Shown: positions 13,544-24,685 of the stretch, piece after piece | Layout of the letters: every line of letters begins with the position of its first letter | How positions within the stretch are numbered: position 1 is the first letter of the stretch | DNA from: Chytridium lagenaria | Taxonomy: Eukaryota > Chytridiomycota > Chytridiomycetes > Chytridiales > Chytridiaceae | Assembly: GCA_025449115.1 (NCBI GenBank) | Contig: JAHLKC010000075.1 | Location: 62,001-126,000, forward strand | Direction of reading: 5' to 3' | Length of the DNA: 64,000 bases | The notes under the pieces: generated by a model | Told to the model about the DNA's origin: nothing | Database searches by the model: none | The model's input: the letters and a program-made list of their open reading frames with translations, nothing else | Program-made: the position numbers and the translations under genes

Positions 13544-14813
13544 AGTTCGGTGAGCGCCTCAGTGGAGTAGGGAATTGAGGTCCGCCGAAGAACTATCGGC
13601 CTGCAAAGGTAGATTTACAAAGAGGCTACGGTGTTGGAAGGGAGGGAATGGAGGTGGGAAGATCAATAAGGTGTCAAATATTGATCTAATCACGTGATCG
13701 ACATTAGGACGACCATCCAACGGTTTGCGAATGCTAGAAAAATCGTTGGTGATGTATGGTCTAAACGATATAGAATGGTAGGTGCAGGATCTTTATTCAT
13801 TGTAACTTCAAAAGTGCACGTAATAATTAAAACTGTAATATTGCAACATCTTTTTTACGGCATTGGCATAATTACTTTCAGCATGATCATTTGTCTTTTG
13901 TTTAAGAAAAGACTCGTACTTCGTTAGCGATAAGAGATGCTGCCGTGAAAGCTTTACTTTTAGATGTCGTTTAAATCAAAGGACTGTGATGATTTGATTC
14001 ATTCAGCATTATAATACAGAACATTAGAATATCTCCTCCACATCCGCAAATTCTGTATGCTTATCGCTCTTCCTCTTTTTCGTTTCGACGCCCATGCGAC
14101 GATTGATCATCCGAACTGCGAATGTATATTAAGCCATAACAGCTTGTGGCTCTAACCCCTTTCAATCCTTGAAGTCCAAGTCTGAAGAAGCAACTCAAAC
14201 ATGAATTTTTCTGACTTTTGACAACCAGGGGAGGCTCCTAATTCCGGGTATATTGTTGATCGCGATATTCAGGGGGGGGACAACTTTGGTCACCTTGGAG
14301 CTCACTTTGCATATACTGGAGAGAGAAGAGGATGGAATGTGGTGGGTATGAATGAGGCTGAAGAGTTGGAAGCTGGTGACTAATTGCTTATAAATGCATA
14401 CCTAATTCATCGCGCTGGGCTGGTGGTCTGAGCGGATCATATCCCAGCGAATCGATACTGAAAAGGTATGAACAATTTCCATCTTTATTTCCTGTATTAG
14501 TATAAATACCTCATGGCCCCTAACCCATCTAATTCTTTTGTTCTTTCATTCATATCTACGCATGCCATTCCAACACTGTATATACCACATGTATTTATTT
14601 TTTTTACTTGTTGTTTGTTGTGTTGTTTTTCAAATTTGAAAAATAAAGTAGCAAAAGTACTTTATTTCTTTTGCTCGCCTGCTCTGATTGGCAAACACAG
14701 ACTTGTCCTTGTCAGCCTTTAGACCCAAACGTTTATATCCTACCCATTCCCTGCAAAGACGGAAAGTAAACTTTCGCTGGAAGCGCATACATCCGAAGAG
14801 GGGATACTGAATC
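13544..14813. promoter_or_regulatory. Divergent intergenic region between CFAP47 and the DENN gene
   Basis: The 1.27 kb between two outward-facing start codons presumably holds both promoters. No conserved box, RNA gene or repeat is evident. A short G run lies near 14271-14279. Small open frames at 13694-13927 and 14513-14722 have no recognisable product. Confidence 0.4.
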
Positions 14814-17800
14814 ATGGCCTCGGCCCTCCCACCGAGCCTTCGCTTTGTCGATTACTTTTTCCAAACTGGTCTGGCACCAGACACAAATCTGCTCGAGCGG
14901 CGGGTTGTGGACTGTGAAGACGATGGTGTATCATCGAGCGGCATGCTGGAGGATCCGTAGTCAAAGAGCCAGCCAGCACAATATCTACGCCTCAAATCGG
15001 CACTCATGTGGACACATCTTATGAGTCCGTAAAATTCGACATGGTTGAGCTCACCCCAACAACGGATAGTGAACCACCTTCGCCATTTTCGGCTCAAGCG
15101 GGGAGCACAATAACATCAAGCCCACCTCGGAAATCATTTGAGGGAAGAACCACTGTTACTTCAAAGGCATCGAGTCAATTGGATCCAGCAACGATGACAC
15201 CGTGCGCAACAAAGATGAAAAGGCGACATCCCATTGAGTATCGCTACCAGCCTGATGTCCTTTGCAGATACCCGGCAGAAGACTACCCAGACAACGGAAA
15301 GTTTCCACAATATCTTTCCATGGTTAGAAAAAAATACTTGCATCTTGGTGGTTCTCATCATTCTTTCAATTACAGTTCTGTTTCCCGAACGATATTACGC
15401 TTAAATATGAGCCAGACGGTCCTCCGGCGTCCACTTTCCACTCATTCGTAAGATCTTACACTAGAGCTTTTTCTGATGGAGAATAGATTATAACGGAGGA
15501 AAGCGGCTCAAAAAATTACGGTGTTTGCGTTACTATTTACGAGAAACTACATCCCAATCTGTTTTCCCAACTTGAGGCTGCTATTGAGGACTGGAGAGAA
15601 CTGACTGCATGGTTTGTCTTCATTTGTCCTCAACCTCCTTAACGCGGAATACAGGCACAGAGTGACTTAGAATACATGCAGCACATACAGTCTCAATTGG
15701 CAACAAATCAAGAGACTATTTTACGTCTCAATCGCGGGATGGTTGGAGATCCCCGTAATCCAGATGCAGACCCTGCAGATGTGCTTGCCGAAGCGGAGGA
15801 GAAGGTTGCTTTGTATAAGGAGCTTCTCAGTCCGATGAAGAGTATGCTCGTTGATGTTGAAAGCATTTACGTACCAAGATGTCTTGGACTTCTCAGTCAT
15901 TGGCCATGGCACGACGTTTTCAACGATTGGCTACGTGAATTAATTAAAGTTGTTACTGGAAACTATGAGGATGTTGAGACTCGCGCTTTAGCGACATACG
16001 CCCCGCTTGAAAGGTATTGCAAGAAAGCTCAGGATGGGTCTAATCATTAAGATGTCTCGTGAACCTTTTTCATGAGGTTCCTCTGCCACCTCCGGGTCGA
16101 GTTGAGCTTTGTATCAATATAGGGCAAATGAGGCTATTCTGCTCCAGACCACCCGTCAATACCGTTCAGGTTTTGCAAAATGTGAGTCGATTCTTTTGAC
16201 TTTTTTAGATTGATACAATCACTTATTCAAATCATCTTTCATCTAACAACGCATTTGATACATCGTCAAGTTCTCCCTTTATCCGGTTTTCAGGACGCTT
16301 TCCATTCAAAGCATCATTACCCTATTTGAGCTGGGGCTCACAGAAAAGAAAATTATTTTTCTTTCATCACACTGCTCTATGCTGACTTTAGCTTGCGAAA
16401 CACTCTGCCTTCTACTATATCCTTTGTCTTGGCAGCACATCTTAATCCCCGTCTTGCCTTCTCGACTACTGAGCTATTTGCAAGCCCCAATGCCATACAT
16501 CATTGGAGTACAACGGGAATATTTTACAAGAGCTCAAGAAGAAGAATGGCGGCCTCATGACGTAAGGCAATAATATTTAATTAGGCTAACCAACTAGGCT
16601 GCTTTGATTGATCTTGATAATAACACGATCGATGTTCCGATGATGTTACCGACAATCCCGCTAAGAGATAGAAAAAAGTTGCAGGCTCGGCTCTCTAAGT
16701 ATGCGGGAAACAATGGAGTCTCTCTCGCTTCATCAACTTCACCTACGAGCGGCATCAAAGAACAAATGAAGGGCGTTCCGATAACGGTAAAATATGCATA
16801 CCCGAACGGAGTTCTAGTGCCGTTTTCGAACCTTTCTAAACGCTGGATCAACGCTGAGATGGAACTGGCCGCACGAAATTCTGCTGCCGCTGCCGCCTCG
16901 CATCGCCACACAAAAGGCCACGCAGATCGAAGGGCTTCTTATGAATCTGTACACGAAAAGTCAGCAGCACCAGGGACTCAGACAAATTCACCCGCATCAG
17001 CCGTCTCCTTCTTTACAAAGTTTAACAAATCCGTCACAGGCACCCTTCATACCAACAACAGCTCGAGTGAATCATTCACGTCTTCGTTGGATACTTTGAA
17101 TGCATCTTTTATTCCAGTATCTGCCACTCCGCTTGTGTCAGTGCACAATGAGAGTGCTTTGACAGGACCGGAGGAGGAGGAGACCGACCAGTTTGACGAA
17201 GATATGCTGGACAGGTCACGGAAAGCACAAATTGATCAGGTGCGCAGGCGCACTCGCTCAGCTACACCGGAGTATGGAGATCCAAACACTCTTCCTCCAT
17301 TAGCGCTCTGGTATTAAGTGGGGACGGCCTGGTCACGCGTACTCAGGGATTCCAATAAACCTGATTTAGACAGTGGAGGGGTAAATGTCTAAAGCATGTC
17401 TTACTAAACTATTTTATTTAAATCTAGGAATCTGCATGCGAACTTGTGAGAACGATTTTTTGATAGAAAAAAAACTAATATGTCTAAGATTTCACCGGAT
17501 TCTTCAATATCTCCCAGCAGCCCAGATAAAATAGACTGTCTCTCTTTGGAGGAAAAGATGATGTGGTATTGTAATGACTAATTAATCACTAACAACAATC
17601 TATTAGGCCTTAAATTTCGCCTCTATATTTTCGTTCAGCCCTCTACTCCCCAAGCCGTTCCTCTACGCTACCCGTAAGCGTGTCATGGGGGGAATGGAAA
17701 GAGCTCCAAACCAGCTTCCGATACATGGTCGATTTCATCACGAAATGTCAATAATGGCGGCTTCCATCTACGCAGGTTCCACTGTTTCCAGACCACCACA

Positions 17801-20514
17801 GTCCGACGTACTTCCATCTAACGGCATCTTCAAGTGTTCATGGAAGCAACGTCTTTAAATACAGCGGTGATAGATTAACTGATTCTCGGACAGCAGGATA
17901 TCGGCAAGGTTGTAGAAGGACATTGTTTGTAGAGATTCTCGTGGACCGTTAAATCGCGAACGGATATAGGAGATGACGCTTTTGGGAGTCATACTGGAGG
18001 GACGGGTCCTTCTAGTTCTTAATTCACCAACCGAGACCCCACTCCTTTGCCGGCAAAGGAGTCCGCCGGCTTGGACCGTCAGTTGGGAAGGGGCTTTTGA
18101 GTGGTTTGAGAGCAAGTCAGGGAGCCGAGAGGTGATTAGTAGTGTTGCAGATTTGGAAGCTCTTCAAACGTGAACGTAGGTGGAGGGAGAGGTTCCTGGA
18201 TCTACGAACTTCTCAAAGGAGATGCTATGCCAAAGATGCCGGATCATATTTGCAGGTTGTGTCAGCTGGATTTCGCTCGAAGGAGGAACGTCTCACATCC
18301 TAAAGTGTGAATGTGGGTTTACACAACATATTACTTTCATCGTTTTCGTCTGTTGTCATGTAAATGTTTTGCTTTGAAGAGTATGGAAGTTTACTGTTGC
18401 TAACACAATATGTTGTATGAACGTATGCTCATTCAGCATTCATACTGGTTGCTTGCCGCTGGTAGAATGCACCCTGCATCAATTTCTTCATGAGCGAAAA
18501 TTCAGGCTCCTTCTCAAGGTTTTTACATCCTTACTCAAAAGCTACAGAGGCATCTGATAGTTCCTGAGCAAGTCAAGAAAGCCATGGCGGAAGACGCTAT
18601 GAGAAGAGGTTCTGGAGAATCCATTTGGAAACGGTGTAGCGAATATTGTCGGCATGGATTTAGTGCAGGATGATTGGTTTAAAAAAGAAGAATTCCTTGC
18701 TAGCCAAGATAAGGAATCAAGGGTACACCTGATATTTGTCAAATATGCAATTAACTTGACGTTTTAGCCATTCCTTAGCGTTCTTATTGAAACTCAGTCG
18801 TTCGCACAGTTTACTTTGGATAGAATTGAGCGCCCTGAATCCGATTACGAAATTCTTTTCTTTGATGAATCCATCAAAGCTAAATTGAATCGATCAAAAC
18901 TCAAGTTTAGCAAGGAAACAACGCCATTCCTTAAGGATAGCACATACAATATTCGGGCAACCGTTGCTGTCGCAACGCCAAATATGGATAACCTGGATCC
19001 TTGTGAGTTGCTATTTTTTCGTGGAAAACCATGCCTGACACCTCAAAAAGCCAAAACTTTCAGCACGTCTATATTCCCAATCGCTCTTGACAAAACGTTG
19101 GTGGTGCCTGGAAGACCTGTCGCGCCGCTGGTGACACCCACAGATCAGAAGATGATGAGATCACATACGATAGAGCTTGTCCAACGCGCAAGAATGGTTT
19201 CAGGGATGGTAAGAAATATGAGATTTTTATTATTTTGACTCATTTTACGTTGAATAGAAACGAAAGCAGGATTTCTCAAAATGGATGCGGACTAAGTTGA
19301 AGCATTTCCAGAAGATTGGTGGAGGAGAAATTGTCTCTCTTGGACATCTTTCTGATGAGCAACGTCGTGAGCTCTTTGAAGAACGTCTTCATGAAGTGGC
19401 CGAAGTTATTGATCGTTTATGAGGCCGCACATCTTTCAAGTCTTAATATTGAAGAAGTTAGGGCCGCTATTGATGATCTCCACGCTCAACATTTGATCTT
19501 GATGCGAGCCGCTGACGAAGAGCAATTGGTGGACAGGTAGAAACTTTAATTTATAATCTTCAGTATAATTTGTCTCTAATTTATTGTAGTTCGGACCAAG
19601 AGGAACTTCAAACTATCTATAACCGCCTATTCCGTGTCATCACTATCTATGAAGATCATCAGGGAACAATCGAAACCCCAACAATAGTTTCAAGAGACGA
19701 TGACGCCGGAAGCACTATATCCGGCGACCCCTACACCCACCCACTTGTCGCAATTGTCGGTGAAGTGAATAAGGAGATCATCGAAAGAGGCGTTCAAAGA
19801 GATATGAACCCCGCACTAAGAAAGCTTGAAAAAGATTCATCTATGATATCTCTACCAAGTTCAGTTCGAAGTCGAAGCTCGAGTCTTCGGAGTTACGCTG
19901 GAAAGAAAAACGTGACGCTGTCAGCTGTCATCGTGCCACGTGATAGCGCGACAAGACCAAAGGATTTGCTCGCTAAAGACTCATCAAGAGACCCGTCTTC
20001 TGCTGGAAGAGGCGCTAGAGGAGAAGGGAGAACCCCTTCTCCTCTTTCGGCTTCTAATTCAGACCCATCACCTGCCACCGCGTCAAGATCGTCACCACTT
20101 TCAGAACCCAACTCTTCTGTCTCTGCACATGCAGTGGAGAGCCTTTGCTCATCTGCACGGAATAGCATAGCTCCCGTTCGAAGTGTATCCATAACAGAAG
20201 CACTAGAACACTTCCCTGTGCCGTCGGAAGAACCAATTCTTGGACTGGGCAGATTAGTTGCTGTCACAAAGGCAACCATGCCATCCATGTCCTCATCAAG
20301 CCTCAAAGAGGCATTGGACGCAATATCAGAGAACCTTGATCGTGCTGTCGCAACAACAGTGGTGACTGAGACAGGAGAGAAGCAAAATGTGCAGAAACCA
20401 TTGCTGCAAGGGCTTGAAGGGATTGTGACAAAGACAACGGTGAATGTGTCTATTGGCGCGAATGCAGAGTCGGAGAATCTATGTACATCAGCCGGGGCGA
20501 GTCCTGAGTTCTGA
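14814..20514 (+). CDS. DENN-domain protein (probable Rab GEF)
   Basis: Probable guanine-nucleotide exchange factor for Rab GTPases, acting at membranes. ATG at 14814 gives an N-terminal uDENN module (RFVDYFFQTGL, then VLCRYPAEDYPDNGKFPQ, then ITEESGSKNYGVCVTIYEKL near 15.5 kb). The central cDENN module at about 15.85-16.55 kb has PRCLGLLSHWPWHDVF, a hydrophobic LCLLLYPLSWQHILIPVLP strand and QAPMPYIIGVQREYF. A dDENN-like end lies at about 18.76-18.95 kb (FLSVLIETQSFAQFTLDRIE and DYEILFFDESI). The C-terminal tail (19.6-20.5 kb) is Ser-rich and probably disordered. Frameshifts sit at about 14955 (uDENN) and 19416-19418. The segment 17.3-18.6 kb, between cDENN and dDENN, is not fully resolved into exons. 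The DENN subfamily (DENND4, DENND5 or other) cannot be decided by eye. Confidence 0.75.
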
Positions 20515-20797
20515 GACAGCTAGAAAACTATTACACCTTTTTTTGTTTTGTCGCAACATGCATGCCATATATATGCCTAATATAACACTGAAAGTACAAT
20601 TATAATACTGAATTCAAAGAGATTCTCCAGGTGAGAGAACAGTAGATACATTATCAAAAAATCGTTTTTCTAAAGACAATCGCAACAACATGATCTCAAA
20701 CCCAAGAAAACGATAACATTAAGAGATTACGACAAAATGACAGAGAAAAGCAGAAAAGTCTAAAATGAGGTAATTGAATAGCCTAAAAAGGGTGAAG
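20515..20797. other. Convergent 3' intergenic region
   Basis: This 283-bp AT-rich gap separates the stop codons of the DENN gene (+) and the SH3-membrane protein gene (-). It should contain both polyadenylation signals. Nothing else is seen. Confidence 0.4.
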
Positions 20798-23014
20798 CTA
20801 CAGTCTTTCCATGGTAGAATCACCATTCGATCTTGCTAAGGAGCCGAGCGCAGACATCACGGGCCTGCTACTCCTATCGCTACCCCTCGCACTCCTTCCA
20901 TCCGTATCCACCCCAGTATCTGCAGAAGAAGACGCCGGCGCCCCCTGGCTACCATCCAACATGGAGAACGGATTCTGCCTTGAATATCCACTGCCTGGGG
21001 CCTGATAGCCGTACTGTTGCTGCTGATTTGTGCTAGTAGATTCACGAGAACCACCGACGGATGGAGTTTGAATGCTCTCAGGTGCTGGGCTCCATCCCAA
21101 TCCACCACTGCCACCAAACCCGCCTCCGTGAGAAGGCGAGAAACCCTGATGAGGCATAGCTTGGGCGTAACTTTGTCCAACACCTTGACTGCCTGTCCCT
21201 GATGCAGTATGTGAGAAAGTGCCCACGCCGGAGCCCATTGACCCGTACCCCGCGTAAGTCATGTGACTACCAGGCGCACCGCTAGAATTAGGCATGGTAG
21301 GGTACATCAGACCTTGTTCATTATTGTAGGTCGAGAGCGTTGCGCCAGCATCGTAACGGCTAATGTTAGTCATAGTAAGGTTTTGAAGAGTGGCAGAGTT
21401 AATAGAGTTTCGAGCTTCCGGAGCAAAGGCAGTATTGGCAGCAGACGCAGCGGCGGTTGGTACATCGGCCTCACGATCGTGGACGGAGACAGGAGCTGAA
21501 TCAATGGGCTCAAGGCAGGCCATGGGAAGATAACCAAACATGCGCGTGTTTTGGTTTGTGCCACGTGCCCATCCATCGCTAAAGGGCAAGTTAGAAAAAT
21601 GAAGAAATAATTGATAAGAATATTCACGTACTTGTAAATAGTCTCAAGAACAATGAACTCTCCAGGCTGCAGAAGAACTTCGTCACCCATCTGTGGCTCA
21701 TAAGGAGTGATCACTTTCCACAGAGCGCTGAAGGTGCTGTCAGGAGCCAAGGCCGTTGACGGGGCCACAGTCGAACTTGACGAAGCAACTGCGGCAGCAA
21801 GATGGGAGCTGGAAGTACCTCCAGCCGGTGACGGCGCAGTAATTGATGGCGGGGCTGCAGCACTTGGAGTATTCCGACGAGTATAGGATGAGGTCGTATT
21901 GGTGTGGGCGATAGTTTGAATGGTTTCTTCCATTCGATCTAACCTGGCCTTTGCATGAGTGGCAACCATAACATGTTCAGTCCTCTGCTTCTTTCGGTAG
22001 TAGTTCATTATCACAACTATAGCGACGACGATAGCGATAAGGATGACGGCGGAGATAGTTCCTATAACGGCGGGCGTAAGGGCACTTCCATTGCTTTGTG
22101 AAGACGCAGCAGGTGTAGGGCTGGCAGTCGCTATTGCTAGGCGAGAGCAGCACTCAGCAGAGGAGTTTTTGCAGAATTCCCTAGCTTTATCCATTTGATC
22201 GAGGCCAAAACCGCATGAGTTTGCATCCCACGAGGATGCCCTCGTGCACGGAGTAGTTTTGGTGAATTCACTGCTTAAAAACCGTCTTCGTAGAAAAAAT
22301 TATGTTGATAAATGTGCAAGTTGATTAAGAAAAAAGTACCTGCAAGTCTGCGTCCAGGATGTAGAAAATCCAGCAATAAATGTCTGAGTGAAATTGCACT
22401 TATTGCTGCTCACAATACTAATCATGGATTCAGCGAAGTCATTGCAAATGTTGTCGCAGAGAATAGGTGTCGGGTTTAGGACATTCGCTTCACAAAAGCC
22501 TGTCGTATTTTTTTGGCTAATTCGTGTGCTGTTTGGGGTGGAGTCAAACAAGATTGTTTTCGCACAAAGCATAGAGGTGGAGTATCTAATTGGAGTGTTT
22601 GTAGGCTACGAGATCATGATTTTGTTATTAAAGAAACCAATTGGCACATGGACTGAAGAAGGTGAGCTTACTGTAATGTCACGGCAACCGGCGAGGAAGC
22701 TTCTGTAGAAAAAGCCGGACAGTTCTCGAGCAGACAAATTCAGCCACCGATCAAACGAGGCAACATCAGTGACGCCTGCAAGAACAGTGTCATTTGCAAA
22801 CTCGGGACTTCTCCTAGAAGCAAGCAGATCAACAGCGTTGTTTGGGTAGAGGTCGCAACTGGATGACAAAGAAAGCGTCAGTCTTTTTTCAATATAGCAA
22901 GCCTCGAAAGACGTCCAACCTTGCTGAGAGAGCCATTGGAAGGCATTGCTGCTGCAGGGATGCATGCGGCAGTAGGGCAGCAACGACCACCAGTGCTAAC
23001 AACGTAGGATTCAT
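20798..23014 (-). CDS. Secreted-ectodomain, single-TM protein with cytoplasmic SH3 domain
   Basis: Type I membrane protein of unknown function. ATG at 23014 opens a hydrophobic signal peptide (MNPTLLALVVVAALLPHA). A single-base insertion in the run at 22957-22959 then shifts into the long Cys-rich ectodomain frame. Introns are 22606-22671, 22286-22339 and 21579-21631; each joins in phase. The ectodomain has many Cys and N-glycosylation-type sites and ends near ECCSRLAIATA. One TM helix follows (IGTISAVILIAIVVAIVVIM) with a basic YYRKKQR stop-transfer. After a Ser/Thr/Ala-rich linker comes an SH3 domain, beginning ALWKVITPYEPQMGDEVLL and, across the last intron, DGWARG and GYLPMACLEPI. The tail is Gly/Ser/Gln-rich. 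The layout recalls sensors that recruit proline-rich partners (Sho1 has SH3 but four TMs). The ligand is unknown. Confidence 0.75.
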
Positions 23015-23298
23015 GGCTCTTGGACCAAGTTTTTTGTGTTACATTTCATCAAAACATCAAAACTGCCCGATAATACAATTATCCAAGACACAAGGTGACC
23101 ACCTAGATGGCACTGTACCTTTCTTTTATAGTCTCCAAACCAATTTTATATTTTAAGAATCTAAGACAAACGAATACGATATGTAGGTATGAAACAAGAA
23201 GTTGTAGAGGGGGTAAAGGAGCTGGGGATGTGTGCATGAGGCTAGGGAGTAGGGATGTGAGCATGAGGCGATTAAATCAGAAGGGAGGGGTTTCAAGG

Positions 23299-24685
23299 CT
23301 AAGCTACCAACAGAGGTTCTTCAGTCTGTTTCAATCGGGGCTTATCAACATAAGCCTGAAGTCTTCTACAGAGCGACTCTGCAATGTCGATGAACGGCTT
23401 TTCCAAAAAGTGAAACATGACGTACGAAAGAACCGTTGAGATAATGAACTTGAAGAAGACGTGGTCGGCCGATGGGATCCACGTTACGTAGTAGCCATAG
23501 TAATGGTGCACAACCATATGAATCAAGTAGAGGGAAAGCTGATCTTTCCAAAAAAGATCAACATGTTGGACTGAAGGCCACTTGTGATTAGGCCGTCGGG
23601 GCTGTTAATGCACAAGATTATCAACGCCACAACAAAAAGCCCCGGCAAAGTTTCCAGTCCAAACCCATGGGCCGGAACGTAGGGGAGGAAGGAAGGAGAT
23701 GGCGTAGGCCAGTTTGGAGCGAGATCATAAAATCCATAAGCCAATTTCTCATCCATCGGCCTTTCGGTCCGAAGCGGGGTCTCGAGAAACCCAAAGAATT
23801 CGACACAGTTACGAAGTACCGGAGTTGACACTCTCAGGATGCTAAAACGGTAATTATCAGTCAAGTGTATTTTGCACCAGTCAGTCAAGAAATAAGCGGG
23901 GAAGATGGTGCTTACAAGTATAGCCTGACGCGTCCAAAGTGCAGTGTTCCGAGAACACTGCCAGCGAGGAACGTTCTAAAGAAAACTCGGATATTGATAT
24001 CGGGTCGGTCAAGCGGTGCCCTCGTAAGCTGCAATGCTCATCGATGCTATGACAAATACAGGAAGGAACCAGCTTGATATGTGGATGGCGATAACATACA
24101 CCGGAATCACGAGATAGTATCGCATCTCCACCGGAATGGTCCAAAAGACGGTCAAGCCGGCCGTCTTGAGAGTTACGATCTCGTAAAAGGATACATATGG
24201 AAATGATGCGACGGCATTTCCACAGAGTGCTGGGAGGATTTCCTTTCCGAGAATCACGACAAAGAGAAACGGTGGCATGATACGTAGGATTCTCTTGATG
24301 GCGTATTTGACTAGGTTCACAACCATCTTGAGGCGAACGTCGGCGTTGAGGATGTCAAATATTGATGAGAATATTTTGATCATTGAATGGTGAAGGTTAA
24401 AGGTAAGGAGGTAAGAGCTCAGCGTAAAAAAGCCGGGAACTCCGATGTGAGTACCAAGGCGTCCGAGGAAAGCGCGTAGCATAGCCCATTGGCATCAGAG
24501 ATAAAATGTTGGAAGACGACGAAAAGGGCGAAAGACCTCGAAGGCCATCGAGAAATACAAGACGGTCGAATCCCGTGCGCTGCTTGCGACATGCGTTTCT
24601 TGGGTGATGGCTGAGGACTTGAAGTGATGTGAACCGAGACATGGCCTTTTTCTTTCATCTCGGTCTCAGAGTACAGAGCAGACAT
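23299..24685 (-). CDS. Multipass acyltransferase-3 family protein
   Basis: Integral-membrane acyltransferase (Acyltransferase_3 family), probably transferring an acetyl or other acyl group to a surface carbohydrate or lipid; the substrate is unknown. The start at 24685 gives a short polar N-terminus. Then come the family hallmark RLVFLDGLRG, a helix with ALFVVFQHF, and GRLGTHIGVPGFFTLSSYLL. Several further TM segments follow, including PPFLFVVILGKEI, a periplasm-type loop and LVIPVYVIAI. FRTFLAGSVLGTLHFGRVR leads into an intron (23842-23915), and the C-terminal helices end SYVMFHFLEKPFIDI before a polar tail. The frame breaks at about 24526-24528, 24485-24487, 24011-24012 and 23532-23534; one-base changes restore the family sequence at each, and a further shift lies just upstream of RLVFLDG. 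I treat it as an intact gene with sequencing indels. Confidence 0.75.

Noticed and set aside
19893..20306. Minus-strand open frame of 137 codons
   Set aside because: It is antisense to the Ser-rich tail of the DENN protein, and its composition is explained by the sense strand.
23299..24685. Acyltransferase gene as a pseudogene
   Set aside because: The frame breaks occur at short runs, and each following frame keeps conserved family sequence up to the C-terminal helices. Random decay would also leave substitutions and stops in the motifs.
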